Positions 35,508 to 44,041 of a stretch of DNA of 64,000 bases are shown in pieces. The DNA comes from Cohnella abietis. Lineage in GTDB: Bacteria; Bacillota; Bacilli; Paenibacillales; Paenibacillaceae. Below the pieces are notes generated by a model, which was not told the origin of the DNA, did not search any database, and saw only the letters and a list, made by a program, of their open reading frames with translations. Every line of letters begins with the position of its first letter. Positions within the stretch are counted from its first letter, which is position 1. Location: the NCBI RefSeq assembly GCF_004295585.1, contig NZ_AP019400.1, forward strand, positions 4,252,001 through 4,316,000, in the 5' to 3' direction. Position numbers and translations under genes: made by a program.

Positions 35508-36419
35508 TTAAGGATTAGCCGGCGTTAGTTTGCTAACTAGCCCAGTAGTTACCTTCTTATCAATATCTAACATAGCCGATAAAATATCAGAACGAGGTTT
35601 ATCGTCCAGTACTCCTAGAATACGTAGCACTTTGGATTGGTTCGTTCCTGCTAGCTGAAGGAGTAGGATTGCCGCATTCTTAGGCTTCATTGCTGAGAAC
35701 GTCTTATTGAGCTCAGTATTGTCCAATGTAGATGAGCCTTCACTTGCCTTAAGCTCCAACTCCTTGATTCGCGATTGCAAGGCAGCAACCTCGCGGTCAT
35801 CAACGGTGTCGGTATCCTTAAGCTTCATCGTCACGTCAGCCGCTTTCTTAGGCTGCATTCGCTCAAGAACACGTCCGCGCTCTGCAACTGACATTGCCCC
35901 AAGCACGAGTGCTGATTCATCCAACGTCATATTCTCAAATATCGGTGCTGCTTTGCTTGGTGTCATCTTTGCGTACATACTTGCTAGTGAAGAAATACGA
36001 GCATGATAAGCATCAGCTGTAATGGTCTTCTCTGAGCTGTCTTTAGTAAGCAAATCGACTTTACCCTGCAAATCCTCAATTTGTTTTTTCTGCTGTACGG
36101 TTTGTTCCGTTGCTTGCTTTAGTGCCGAATCCCGATCCGCGAGAAGCGCGTTCAGCTCCTCCACTTTTGCTTTGGCATTGCTTACTGTCAGTTGTTCATC
36201 TGTATTGGTGCTAGCTTCAGCAGGCTTGGACGGTTCCGGAATGATTGATTTAATAACCGGAATCTTATTACCTATCTCGAGCGCAGCATTTCTCCAATCA
36301 GGGTTAAACATTAAGAGCAGTACGCCTAGCAAAACAGCGGTAAACAAGATCGGGGTAACAAAAAAGAGAAATCGTTCGAAGCCGCTGTAACTACTTTTTT
36401 CCACATCCGCGCTCGCCAC
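35508..36419 (-). CDS. YlxF/MotE-like membrane coiled-coil protein with MgtE-N-like repeats
   Basis: 303 residues: one membrane helix near the N-terminus (about 20-40, FVTPILFTAVLLGVLLLMF), a coiled coil (about 75-135), then two MgtE N-terminal-like segments, KMTPSKAAPIFENMTLDESA (about 162-181) with VLGAMSVAERGRVLERMQPK, and FSAMKPKNAAILLLQLAGTN near the end. This is the make-up of YlxF proteins found between fliJ and fliK in Firmicutes and of MotE, a FliL-like chaperone for the stator part MotC in other phyla. GTG at 36419 with GGGAGGGAG upstream. Flagellar role inferred from family and position. Confidence 0.87.
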   Translation of the reverse strand: MASADVEKSSYSGFERFLFFVTPILFTAVLLGVLLLMFNPDWRNAALEIGNKIPVIKSIIPEPSKPAEASTNTDEQLTVSNAKAKVEELNALLADRDSALKQATEQTVQQKKQIEDLQGKVDLLTKDSSEKTITADAYHARISSLASMYAKMTPSKAAPIFENMTLDESALVLGAMSVAERGRVLERMQPKKAADVTMKLKDTDTVDDREVAALQSRIKELELKASEGSSTLDNTELNKTFSAMKPKNAAILLLQLAGTNQSKVLRILGVLDDKPRSDILSAMLDIDKKVTTGLVSKLTPANP

Positions 36420-36463
36420 GATTCTCCCTCCCTTCTCCTGCAATTTGTTCTTTAGCTATTGCT

Positions 36464-36910
36464 TTACCTTCGAGAGGATGCAACAGCCCGAACCATTGCG
36501 ATTTCATCCAGTTCATTCTGTTCCTTGGCTAATCTTTCGATCCTAAAGCGCTCAAGCGCCCTATCCCTTGCATTAACCCATACCTTCTCGTCAACCATCT
36601 TGTCTTTCAGATGACCTTGGCACTTTCTGACTTGAATCTCGGCTGAACGAACGCCCTCTAGCTGCTTGAAAATCCTTTCATCCAGGATATCAATGTATCG
36701 CTGCAGCAGCACTATACTAGTGAGCGGGGTAGGCTTCATAGAAATTTCCTGCAAAGCCTGCTCCGTTTCCCTTCTTTCATTACGTAAATCCGCAAGCCGT
36801 TCTTCTTCTTTTCTTAATATCCCAAGCGCAGCAGCATATTCCCACTCCGCCATCGACTTCTCGCTGCCCTTCAGGTCTACGATTTTCTGCAAAGGATATC
36901 GAAATGACAT
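36464..36910 (-). CDS. fliJ: Flagellar export chaperone FliJ
   Basis: Coiled-coil stalk of the export ATPase and escort of late chaperones. 148 residues, almost wholly helical: begins MSFRYPLQKIVDLKGSEKSM, then Glu/Arg-rich heptads (EERLADLRNERRETEQALQE). ATG start with AGGAGATGAG upstream. It follows fliI, which encodes the ATPase it plugs into. Confidence 0.94.
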   Translation of the reverse strand: MSFRYPLQKIVDLKGSEKSMAEWEYAAALGILRKEEERLADLRNERRETEQALQEISMKPTPLTSIVLLQRYIDILDERIFKQLEGVRSAEIQVRKCQGHLKDKMVDEKVWVNARDRALERFRIERLAKEQNELDEIAMVRAVASSRR

Positions 36911-36922
36911 ATTGGCTTATTC

Positions 36923-38242
36923 TCATCTCCTGTAGAAATCGATAACTAACCGTTCTTGCGCTTCCTGCAGCGTAACCTTCTCGTTCGTTCGTTGCTGGGT
37001 AAAGGCTTTGATTAAATCATAGTATTGGATCGCCTTATCAATTTCTGGGTTTGATCCCCGTTGATACGCGCCTATATTGATTAAATCCTCTGATTCACGA
37101 TAGACCGACAACAGCCTCTTTAGTTGCTCAGCAGCCCCTTGCTGCTCATCGCTTATGATGTCTTTCATAACACGACTCACACTAGAGAGAACATCAATGG
37201 CTGGAAAATGACCTTTATTAGCTAAGTTACGGTGAAGTACGATATGTCCATCCAATATCCCTCTAACTGCATCCGCAATTGGCTCGTTCATATCATCTCC
37301 GTCTACTAGCACTGTGTAGAATGCTGTTATCGAGCCGGTAGGCCCTGTTCCAGCACGTTCCAGTAGCTTCGGTAGCTCTGCGAACACCGATGGTGTATAA
37401 CCCCGAGTTGCTGGGGGCTCACCTATCGCTAAGCCGACCTCGCGCTTTGCCATTGCAAAACGTGTAACCGAATCCATCATGAGCATGACATTCATCCCTC
37501 GGTCACGGAAGTATTCCGCGATCGTAGTGGCGATCAAAGCTCCTTTAATCCGAACGAGTGCAGGCTGATCCGATGTTGCAACAATGACAACTGATCTTGC
37601 TAAGCCTTCTGGACCGAGATCCTTCTCAATAAACTCCAGAACCTCACGTCCACGCTCACCGACTAAGGCAATAACGTTAACATCTGCTGAAGTATTCCTC
37701 GCTATCATACCAAGCAGGGTACTTTTACCCACACCGGAACCAGCGAATATCCCTACCCGCTGCCCTTGCCCTACTGTAAGCAATCCATCAATCGCCTTAA
37801 CGCCGACTCCTAGAGGAGTTGTTACTCTCGGCCGTTTAAGAGGATTACCAGGTGTATTATGTGTGGAGTAATGAGGCATTCTGACCGGTAAGGCAGATCC
37901 ATCCAACGGTTTACCTAGTCCATCAAGCACCTTGCCAAGCAGCTCTGAGCCAACCTGCACGGTAAGCGGTCCTCCAGTGGCAACCACATCACAGCCTGGC
38001 CCTACGGAATGAAGATCTCCGAGAGGCATGAGCAGCACCCGATTATCACGAAAGCCTACAACCTCCGCTAAAACCGGCTTGCCGCCCTTTACCGGATGGA
38101 TTGTACACACATCGCCAATACTGGCATCCGGCCCCTCCGACTCTACGGTCAATCCAATGATCTGGGTCACCTTGCCATTCACCCGTACAGGATCCATTAA
38201 TCGAAGCGTTTCCGTGTACCGATTAATATCAAGGATTGGCAT
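36923..38242 (-). CDS. fliI: Flagellum-specific export ATPase FliI
   Basis: F1-ATPase-beta-like ATPase of the flagellar type III apparatus. 439 residues with Walker A in GIFAGSGVGKSTLLGMI (about 166-182), GERGREVLEFIE, Walker B NVMLMMDSVTRFAMAKRE, and the signature PPATRGYTPSVFAELPKLLE. The ATG at 38242 has GGAGG 9 nt upstream and gives a chain beginning MPILDINRY, close to B. subtilis FliI; a longer frame start exists but lies inside fliH. It overlaps fliH by 14 nt. Confidence 0.97.
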   Translation of the reverse strand: MPILDINRYTETLRLMDPVRVNGKVTQIIGLTVESEGPDASIGDVCTIHPVKGGKPVLAEVVGFRDNRVLLMPLGDLHSVGPGCDVVATGGPLTVQVGSELLGKVLDGLGKPLDGSALPVRMPHYSTHNTPGNPLKRPRVTTPLGVGVKAIDGLLTVGQGQRVGIFAGSGVGKSTLLGMIARNTSADVNVIALVGERGREVLEFIEKDLGPEGLARSVVIVATSDQPALVRIKGALIATTIAEYFRDRGMNVMLMMDSVTRFAMAKREVGLAIGEPPATRGYTPSVFAELPKLLERAGTGPTGSITAFYTVLVDGDDMNEPIADAVRGILDGHIVLHRNLANKGHFPAIDVLSSVSRVMKDIISDEQQGAAEQLKRLLSVYRESEDLINIGAYQRGSNPEIDKAIQYYDLIKAFTQQRTNEKVTLQEAQERLVIDFYRR

Positions 38243-39071
38243 CGTGCATTGCCTCCTCGGCACCATGAGCGGCAACTTTAAGCAGTTGCTCTCTTATAGC
38301 TTCCAATTGCGTATCCACCCGCGCATCAATGCTACCGAACGATGAACGAACGATACAGCCCCCATCTTTAACCGATGAATCTGGAACGATCTGCAGATCA
38401 GCCTGAGAATCCAATGTAACTATCAATTCATCCTTCGCAGCTTGCACGAAAGCGAATTGTGCAGGTGATACACAAAGCACGATAACTCCCTGCTCTTTTC
38501 TACGTGAAAGAGCCTGTTCAAACAATTTCATGGCCATTTCAGGTGCTTCGGAAAGCTTACGGTTAATGATTTTCTCTGCAATTGAACAGCTAAGCTCTAC
38601 GAGAAAGGATTCGCCCTCAGTAATTAAAGTCTCTTTGGTCTCGTAAGCTTTCTCTACTATTGCTTGAGCACTATGTAAGCGAGCCTCCCAATCGAGCTTA
38701 AGATCTTCTTCCGCTTGTTTGACTCCGATGTGATAGCCCTCATCATAGCCCTGACGATTGACCTCTTCTCGGAAGAGCTCATCTTCTTCTCTGCGGGATT
38801 GCCACCAAGCTTCAGCTTCCTGTTCAGCAGCAGCACGAATGCCTGCTGCAGCCTCTTGAGCTTGTTGTAAAATCTGTTGAGCCGTTTGTTCCGCATCGCT
38901 AATAATTCGATCTGTTAATGTTTGAGTTTCGACATCTATTGTCGGATTTCCTTCGCTGTCGACACCTGATTCGGAAATATTTTGCGAAACAGGTAGAATT
39001 CTCTGCATGATCTCTAGTCTCTTAAGGTCATCTAATGAGATTACGTGAGAGGACTTGATGAGATTAGACAA
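38229..39071 (-). CDS. fliH: Flagellar assembly protein FliH
   Basis: Regulates FliI and ties it to the export gate. 280 residues: N-terminal MSNLIKSSHVISLDDL, a long Glu/Gln/Ala-rich helix (DAEQTAQQILQQAQEAAAGI) with Ala-rich heptads, and the C-terminal FliH/V-ATPase-E-like domain (LVELSCSIAEKIINRKLSEA, KDGGCIVRSSFGSIDARVDT). The TTG at 39071 is chosen because GGAGGAG lies 9 nt upstream and the resulting N-terminus resembles other FliH; the GTG at 39092 would overlap fliG by 29 nt. The ribosome site lies inside fliG, so the genes are coupled. Confidence 0.93.
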   Translation of the reverse strand: MSNLIKSSHVISLDDLKRLEIMQRILPVSQNISESGVDSEGNPTIDVETQTLTDRIISDAEQTAQQILQQAQEAAAGIRAAAEQEAEAWWQSRREEDELFREEVNRQGYDEGYHIGVKQAEEDLKLDWEARLHSAQAIVEKAYETKETLITEGESFLVELSCSIAEKIINRKLSEAPEMAMKLFEQALSRRKEQGVIVLCVSPAQFAFVQAAKDELIVTLDSQADLQIVPDSSVKDGGCIVRSSFGSIDARVDTQLEAIREQLLKVAAHGAEEAMHDANP

Positions 39072-40074
39072 TAATATCGTCTCCTCCACCACGAGCGATA
39101 ATGATCTCTCCGGCTTCTTCCAATTTGCGAATAGTTGCTACGATTCGAGTCTGTGCTTCTTCTACATCGCGTAAGCGCACCGGTCCCATGTATTCCATCT
39201 CTTCCTTGAATGTCTCGGCCATCCGCTTAGACATGTTACGGAATATGGATTCTCTAACCTCTTCACTTGCCACTTTAAGCGCCAATTGAAGATCTGCAGT
39301 CTCGATATCCCGCACGATTCGCTGAATGGAACGGTTGTCGAGATTGACAATATCCTCGAACACGAACATCCGCTTCTTGATTTCCTCTGCCAGCTCCGGA
39401 TCCTGAATTTCCAACGAGTCCAAGATCGTTCTTTCCGTACCCCGGTCTACGCCATTCAAAATCTGCACGATAGCCTCTATACCGCCCGCATTAGTGTAAT
39501 CTTGAGTAACTGTAGCGGAAAGCTTCTGCTCGAGCACTCTTTCTACTTGCGAGATAATTTCTGGTGAAGTGCTATCCATCAATGCAATTCGACGAGCAAC
39601 CTCAGCTTGTTTTTCCTGAGGTAGCGATGATAGCACTGCAGATGATTGATCAGGCTGCAAGTAAGAAAGGACCAATGCTATTGTTTGTGAATTTTCATTT
39701 TGAATAAAGTTTAGAATTTGTGAAGGCTCAGCTTTGCGGGCAAAGTCGAATGGACGTACCTGCAAAGTTGCTGTCAACCTATTGAGAATGTCCAAAGCTC
39801 GTTGAGAGCCAAGTGCCTTCTCCAATATTTCCTTGGCGTACGTAATTCCACCTTGGGTAATGTATTCCTGCGCGACGCATATCTGATGAAACTCGCTAAG
39901 AATCATTTCCTTTTCTCCGCCATCTACTTTACGGACATTAGCAATTTCTAACGTCAACTGCTCAATCTCATCATCGCGCAAGTGCTTGAACACTTGCGCG
40001 GACACTTCCGGTCCGAGCGTGATAAGCAAAATGGCTGCTTTCTGCCTACCGGTTAATTGGGTTCCCTTAGCCAT
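39064..40074 (-). CDS. fliG: Flagellar motor switch protein FliG
   Basis: C-ring protein that carries the rotor charges facing the stator. 336 residues: LTGRQKAAILLITLGPEVSA at the N-terminus, an EHPQ-like segment (ENSQTIALVLSYLQPDQSSA), and the C-terminal torque domain with RSIQRIVRDIETADLQLALK, RKL-free KRMAETFKEEMEYMGPVRLR and DVEEAQTRIVATIRKLEEAG. The ATG at 40074 is preferred with GAGGTGG 5 nt upstream; the GTG at 40083 lacks a spaced site. It is next to fliF, its membrane anchor. Confidence 0.97.
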   Translation of the reverse strand: MAKGTQLTGRQKAAILLITLGPEVSAQVFKHLRDDEIEQLTLEIANVRKVDGGEKEMILSEFHQICVAQEYITQGGITYAKEILEKALGSQRALDILNRLTATLQVRPFDFARKAEPSQILNFIQNENSQTIALVLSYLQPDQSSAVLSSLPQEKQAEVARRIALMDSTSPEIISQVERVLEQKLSATVTQDYTNAGGIEAIVQILNGVDRGTERTILDSLEIQDPELAEEIKKRMFVFEDIVNLDNRSIQRIVRDIETADLQLALKVASEEVRESIFRNMSKRMAETFKEEMEYMGPVRLRDVEEAQTRIVATIRKLEEAGEIIIARGGGDDIIV

Positions 40075-40085
40075 AACTGCCACCT

Positions 40086-41654
40086 CTATTCATCCACTAG
40101 CCATGTCCGGAGTAAGTTAACGAATTCATCCGGTTTACGTTTGGCTAAGCTTTCCAGCTGCTTGCGCACTTGGCTCTCATTGGAAACATTGTCTATATCG
40201 ATAGTAGGCATCTCAACTCGTGGCATAGCGGCAAGCTCAGCCGCTTCCCGTGCCTCCTTACGACGACGAGACACAAGATAACCGCCTCCGCCAAGCAGAG
40301 CAAGAGCAAGTAAACCTGCACCCGCCAACCAGTATGTCGAGGATGATATTCCACCACTAGACACATCATTGCCAGAGAATGATTGCGAAAGAACGGATAC
40401 TCTCTGCCCCAAAGCTTCGTCAGTCAAATCTAGACCTGACTCGGCAAGAAGTACTCTCGCACTCCGTAGAAGTAGACCTTGAATTTCGGCTAGCTTCTCA
40501 GGAGTCATTTTCCCATCATCGACGCCAACAAATATCGATAAATCCTTCACTTTATAAGGACCAAAGTCGATATTATTAGTAATTCGGTTGACTTCAAAGT
40601 TTAGAGTGCTTGAAACCTTCTCCGAGGATGATGACCCAGAACCACCGCTACCTGGATAGTTACTAATATCATTTTGCCCAGTGCCTGCAACGCCACCAGT
40701 TTGTCCATCCTGCCCGGTATACGTCTCGCTAGAATTTTGCTCACTAATAACAATTCCCTTATTATCATTGTCGGGCAGTGGCTGAACTAGCTCCTCCTTC
40801 GAAATTTTCTTATCGAAATTCAAAGAGGAAACAACACTTACAACTAAGTTATCCATACCAACAATCGGATATAGAAATTGCTGAATATTTCTTTTCAGAC
40901 TATTCTCAAACTCTTTCTGGATTGCAAATTGGGTTTCAAATACTTGGCCTCCCCCAACTCCTGATCCACCCATTCCGTTGGAAGGGGTCAAATCCCCTGT
41001 ACTGCTGCTAATCGTAATGTCTTTAACATCTAGCTTAGGTACTGCCGATTTAACAAGATTATAGTAGCTATCTACTTCTTCCTGTTTAGGACGAAAGCCC
41101 GGCTTAAAGGTCATAACGACAGCTGCTGTCGCCTTATCTTTGTCTGATTCGTTAAGAAATACGGAATCCGCAGGTAAGGTTACGATAGCTTTGACTCTAG
41201 TTACCCCTTGCTTGCTTAAGAGCAATTGCTGAATTTCTCCATTCAAAGCGTTACGGAATTTAACCTTAAACTCCTGATCCGTTGTACCTATCGTAGACGA
41301 AGACTTGCTTAAATCGTCGAACCCGATGGATCCGTTCTGAATTAGTCCTTGCGACCCAATATAAACTTTTACCTTAGTAGCAGAAGCGCTAGGAACCGAA
41401 ATGCTTGTTCCAGCGTCATTCATTTTATAACTGATTCCGCTGCCGTCCAAATACTCCATAATGGCAGCTGCATCGGTGCTGTCCAAGTTCTGAAAGGCGA
41501 GTTCATACTCTGTTCTTGTGAACAAATACGTTAATATTATGATTGCAAATAACAATAGGGCTGCCGTTGACGCCAGAACCCATTTTTGCGCTTTGCTGTA
41601 CTGGTTCCAGAAACTAACTACTTTTTCTCGAACCTGTGCCCACTTCTCGTTCAC
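40086..41654 (-). CDS. fliF: Flagellar MS-ring protein FliF
   Basis: Forms the MS ring around the export gate. 522 residues: membrane helix at about 25-45 (WVLASTAALLLFAIIILTYL), the YscJ-like ring-building domains (PSASATKVKVYIGSQGLIQN; TRVKAIVTLPADSVF), a Gly/Ser-rich variable insertion (about 310-345), a second membrane helix at about 435-455, and the C-terminal FliG-binding tail (VRKQLESLAKRKPDEFVNLL RTWL-like). GTG start. It precedes fliG with a 11-nt gap. Confidence 0.97.
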   Translation of the reverse strand: MNEKWAQVREKVVSFWNQYSKAQKWVLASTAALLLFAIIILTYLFTRTEYELAFQNLDSTDAAAIMEYLDGSGISYKMNDAGTSISVPSASATKVKVYIGSQGLIQNGSIGFDDLSKSSSTIGTTDQEFKVKFRNALNGEIQQLLLSKQGVTRVKAIVTLPADSVFLNESDKDKATAAVVMTFKPGFRPKQEEVDSYYNLVKSAVPKLDVKDITISSSTGDLTPSNGMGGSGVGGGQVFETQFAIQKEFENSLKRNIQQFLYPIVGMDNLVVSVVSSLNFDKKISKEELVQPLPDNDNKGIVISEQNSSETYTGQDGQTGGVAGTGQNDISNYPGSGGSGSSSSEKVSSTLNFEVNRITNNIDFGPYKVKDLSIFVGVDDGKMTPEKLAEIQGLLLRSARVLLAESGLDLTDEALGQRVSVLSQSFSGNDVSSGGISSSTYWLAGAGLLALALLGGGGYLVSRRRKEAREAAELAAMPRVEMPTIDIDNVSNESQVRKQLESLAKRKPDEFVNLLRTWLVDE

Positions 41655-41741
41655 AATTTCACCTCACCTGCGGTTGGCACAACAAGAGAAGCGGACCCTG
41701 CCGCGTTCGTCCTGTTGCGTGTTTACTACATCGTTCAAACA

Positions 41742-42044
41742 CTACATTTGCATACGCATGATTTCTTGATAAGCCTCTACGACCTTATTACGAACCTGGG
41801 AAGTTAAAGACAAGCTTAATTCAGCCTGTATGGATGCCATGATGACTTTATTCTCATCAACTTCGCCTATTAGAAATTGATCGTTTAATTTATGTACATT
41901 TTTTTCTTGAGCAGCCACACCGTCTATCGCGCTCTTTAGAAAAGTAGCAAAGCTCTCTGTTGCTTCAGCCGGAGTTGCCTTTGTTTGAATTGTATTTATG
42001 TTGGGTAATATCCCAACAGGTGAAATTATTGAGTTCGTAATCAC
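41742..42044 (-). CDS. fliE: Flagellar rod/MS-ring junction protein FliE
   Basis: Adaptor between MS ring and rod. 100 residues with the FliE domain: SFATFLKSAIDGVAAQEKNV (about 31-50) and VIMASIQAELSLSLTSQVRN then KVVEAYQEIMRMQM at the end. GTG start with GAGGGGC upstream. It follows flgC in the standard flgB-flgC-fliE order. Confidence 0.96.
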   Translation of the reverse strand: MITNSIISPVGILPNINTIQTKATPAEATESFATFLKSAIDGVAAQEKNVHKLNDQFLIGEVDENKVIMASIQAELSLSLTSQVRNKVVEAYQEIMRMQM

Positions 42045-42088
42045 GCTAAAGCCCCTCTTTCATTTCGTAGTCGAATAGTAGTAAGAAA

Positions 42089-42532
42089 TTAGCGACCCAT
42101 TTCCAACGCCTTCATAAACATAGACTTCCTGGCGTTAAGCGCTGTTACATTCGCCTCATAGGAGCGTGAGGCCTCCAATAGGTCAACCTGCTCTTTCAAC
42201 ATATCAACATTAGGCATATAGACCATACCATTCGGATCTGCATCGGGATGTGAGGGATTGTAAACCTGCTTGAATGGTGAAGAATCTTCCTTAATGGCCG
42301 TAACTCGCACTCCTTGTGCAGACGTTCCATTCATCTTCGCATTCAATAAATCTTGAAACTTAGGCTGCATCGCATCCATGACAACCATCTTGCGCCGATA
42401 AGGGACGAATTGACCATTTACATATCCTGCGCGAGTCGTTTCCGCATTCGCGATATTGGCCGATATAACGTCCATCCTGAGCCGCTGGGCAGTCAAAGCC
42501 GAAGCGCTAATATCAAATCCGCCAAGCTTCAT
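42089..42532 (-). CDS. flgC: Flagellar proximal rod protein FlgC
   Basis: Rod subunit. 147 residues: N-terminal rod signature SASALTAQRLRMDVISANIA (about 10-29) and C-terminal DMLKEQVDLLEASRSYEANV then TALNARKSMFMKALEMGR, the paired helices of rod/hook proteins. It starts 3 nt after the flgB stop. Confidence 0.97.
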   Translation of the reverse strand: MKLGGFDISASALTAQRLRMDVISANIANAETTRAGYVNGQFVPYRRKMVVMDAMQPKFQDLLNAKMNGTSAQGVRVTAIKEDSSPFKQVYNPSHPDADPNGMVYMPNVDMLKEQVDLLEASRSYEANVTALNARKSMFMKALEMGR

Positions 42533-42535
42533 TCA

Positions 42536-42949
42536 TTAAGCACTCCCTTGTATACCGATTTTCATCATCTTCATATCGTGGTTAACCTGCTGACTCATTA
42601 GGTTGTAACGAAGCTGATTCTCCGCAAGCAAAGACATTTCCTTATCTACGTCAACATTATTACGATCATTAGTAATAGAGGTCGATTGCTCCGTAATGAC
42701 TTGCGGAGACTGGATTCGGAAAGAGTTATTGATTGGAATATGGAGCGGATTTGTCATTTTACCTGCAAGAGCCTTCGTACCTTGGCTGCCAATTGCCTGG
42801 CTTAATGCTTCCTCAAAAGCAACATCAGATCTCTTAAAATATGGAGTATCCTTATTTGCAATATTGTTGGCAAGTACCCGCTGTCTCATGGCTGCGGCAT
42901 CAATTGCACCTTCTAAGCGATGAAAAGCAGCGCCGCCTAATAATTCCAT
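42536..42949 (-). CDS. flgB: Flagellar proximal rod protein FlgB (first gene of the fla/che operon)
   Basis: Rod subunit. 137 residues: GAAFHRLEGAIDAAAMRQRV then LANNIANKDTPYFKR (rod signature) and DVDKEMSLLAENQLRYNLMS at the C-terminal helix. ATG at 42949 with AAGGGGC 7 nt upstream; the frame is open for 13 codons further without a ribosome site. The 250 nt to codY hold the codY terminator and a CodY-box-like sequence, so the operon probably starts there. Confidence 0.97.
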   Translation of the reverse strand: MELLGGAAFHRLEGAIDAAAMRQRVLANNIANKDTPYFKRSDVAFEEALSQAIGSQGTKALAGKMTNPLHIPINNSFRIQSPQVITEQSTSITNDRNNVDVDKEMSLLAENQLRYNLMSQQVNHDMKMMKIGIQGSA

Positions 42950-43089
42950 TTCTATCGCCCCTTCACTCTTACATGAGAACTTCATCATAATTCATCAAAC
43001 TTGTAATTCCACGCGTAGATTACAAATTCCTGCTAGAGTCGACAATTTTCTTGTTTTAATCATAATTACAACACAATGTGACATATTAA

Positions 43090-43104
43090 AATTTTCTAAG
43101 AACA
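43090..43104. promoter_or_regulatory. CodY-box-like sequence upstream of flgB
   Basis: AATTTTCTAAGAACA matches 11 of 15 positions of the CodY consensus (AATTTTCWGAAAATT), with one half-site perfect. It lies about 140 nt before flgB, between the codY terminator and the fla/che operon. CodY is known to repress the B. subtilis fla/che operon. The match is imperfect in an A/T-rich region. Confidence 0.4.
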
Positions 43105-43134
43105 TCATCTACGACATAGAGTCTCGTGACAATA

Positions 43135-43171
43135 AGAAAAAAGCCCTAATCTTTGGATTAAGATTGGGCTT
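43135..43171 (-). terminator. Rho-independent terminator of codY
   Basis: AAGCCC-AATCTT pairs with AAGATT-GGGCTT (one bulged base, 6-nt loop), followed on the minus strand by a TTTTTTCTT tract. It begins 25 nt after the codY stop and separates hslVU-codY from the flagellar operon. Confidence 0.85.
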
Positions 43172-43196
43172 CTTTAACATTTAGTGAACGAATCAA

Positions 43197-43967
43197 TTAA
43201 TTTTTTCGGTGCTCCAGCTCCAAAAGCAATTGAGGATTCAGAATGCGAATATATGTTCCTTTCATACCTAGAGAACGAGTTTCAATAACACCAGCACTCT
43301 CTAGCTTTCGAAGAGCATTAACAATTACTGACCTAGTAATTCCTGCTCGATCCGCAATTTGAGAAGCGACCAGGAGCCCTTCTTTTCCTTCAAGTTTCTC
43401 AATTATTTGCTCGACAGCCTCCATCTCACTGAAGGAAAGAGAGTTAACCGCAACAGACACAATCGCTTTATTTCTCGCCTCTGATTCTCTCTCTTCTATA
43501 CGCTCTCTAAGTATCTCCATACCTATTATTGTAGAGCCGTATTCAGCCAAAATCAGATCATCGTCACCAAAAGATTCAACTTTTCTAGATAAGACTAAAG
43601 TACCAAGTCTATCTCCGCCACCTATAATCGGAACAATGGTTACAATGCCATTATCAAAAGCGGCTTCAAGTGGGGATAGAATACCTTCATGCGCAGAAAT
43701 ATTAGCGGCAGTCTCAAAAATACGTAATAATCGTTCATTCGTTTCTACTGGGAATCTTAATTCATTAGAATTATCCTTACGTAGCCACATATCTGAAAAT
43801 TCGACAGAATGCGCTGTTCCCAATACTTTTCCTCTTCTGCTGAGCACGAATACATTCCCTTGCATCGTTTCCTGCAGTCCTTCAGCCATCTCACGAAAGC
43901 TAAGCGGCTTACCCGCGGCCTTGTGCAGAACTTTGTTGAGCGTCCGAATTTTCATCAACAGCGTCAT
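43197..43967 (-). CDS. codY: GTP- and branched-chain amino acid-sensing global repressor CodY
   Basis: Nutrient-status regulator; binds isoleucine/valine/leucine and GTP. 256 residues (259 in B. subtilis): N-terminal GAF-like sensor domain (KPLSFREMAEGLQETMQGNV, FVLSRRGKVLG, TIVPIIGGGDRLGTLVLSRK) and C-terminal winged helix-turn-helix (LVASQIADRAGITRSVIVNA, then LRKLESAGVIETRSLGMKGT). The sensor half is less like B. subtilis than the DNA-binding half. ATG start with AGGAAGC upstream. It follows hslU with a 74-nt gap, as in B. subtilis. Confidence 0.97.
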   Translation of the reverse strand: MTLLMKIRTLNKVLHKAAGKPLSFREMAEGLQETMQGNVFVLSRRGKVLGTAHSVEFSDMWLRKDNSNELRFPVETNERLLRIFETAANISAHEGILSPLEAAFDNGIVTIVPIIGGGDRLGTLVLSRKVESFGDDDLILAEYGSTIIGMEILRERIEERESEARNKAIVSVAVNSLSFSEMEAVEQIIEKLEGKEGLLVASQIADRAGITRSVIVNALRKLESAGVIETRSLGMKGTYIRILNPQLLLELEHRKN

Positions 43968-44041
43968 GATTTCAGCTTCCTCCTAATGCGACGAGCAAGT
44001 AACGATTCCGCCGTCCATAGGACGGCGGTACACGTTTATAG

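Noticed and set aside
42950..43134. Sigma-D or sigma-A promoter for the fla/che operon
   Set aside because: No TAAA-N15-GCCGATAT match; the best sigma-A candidate, TTGTCG-17-TAATCT, has a poor -10. The operon promoter must be near but I cannot place it.
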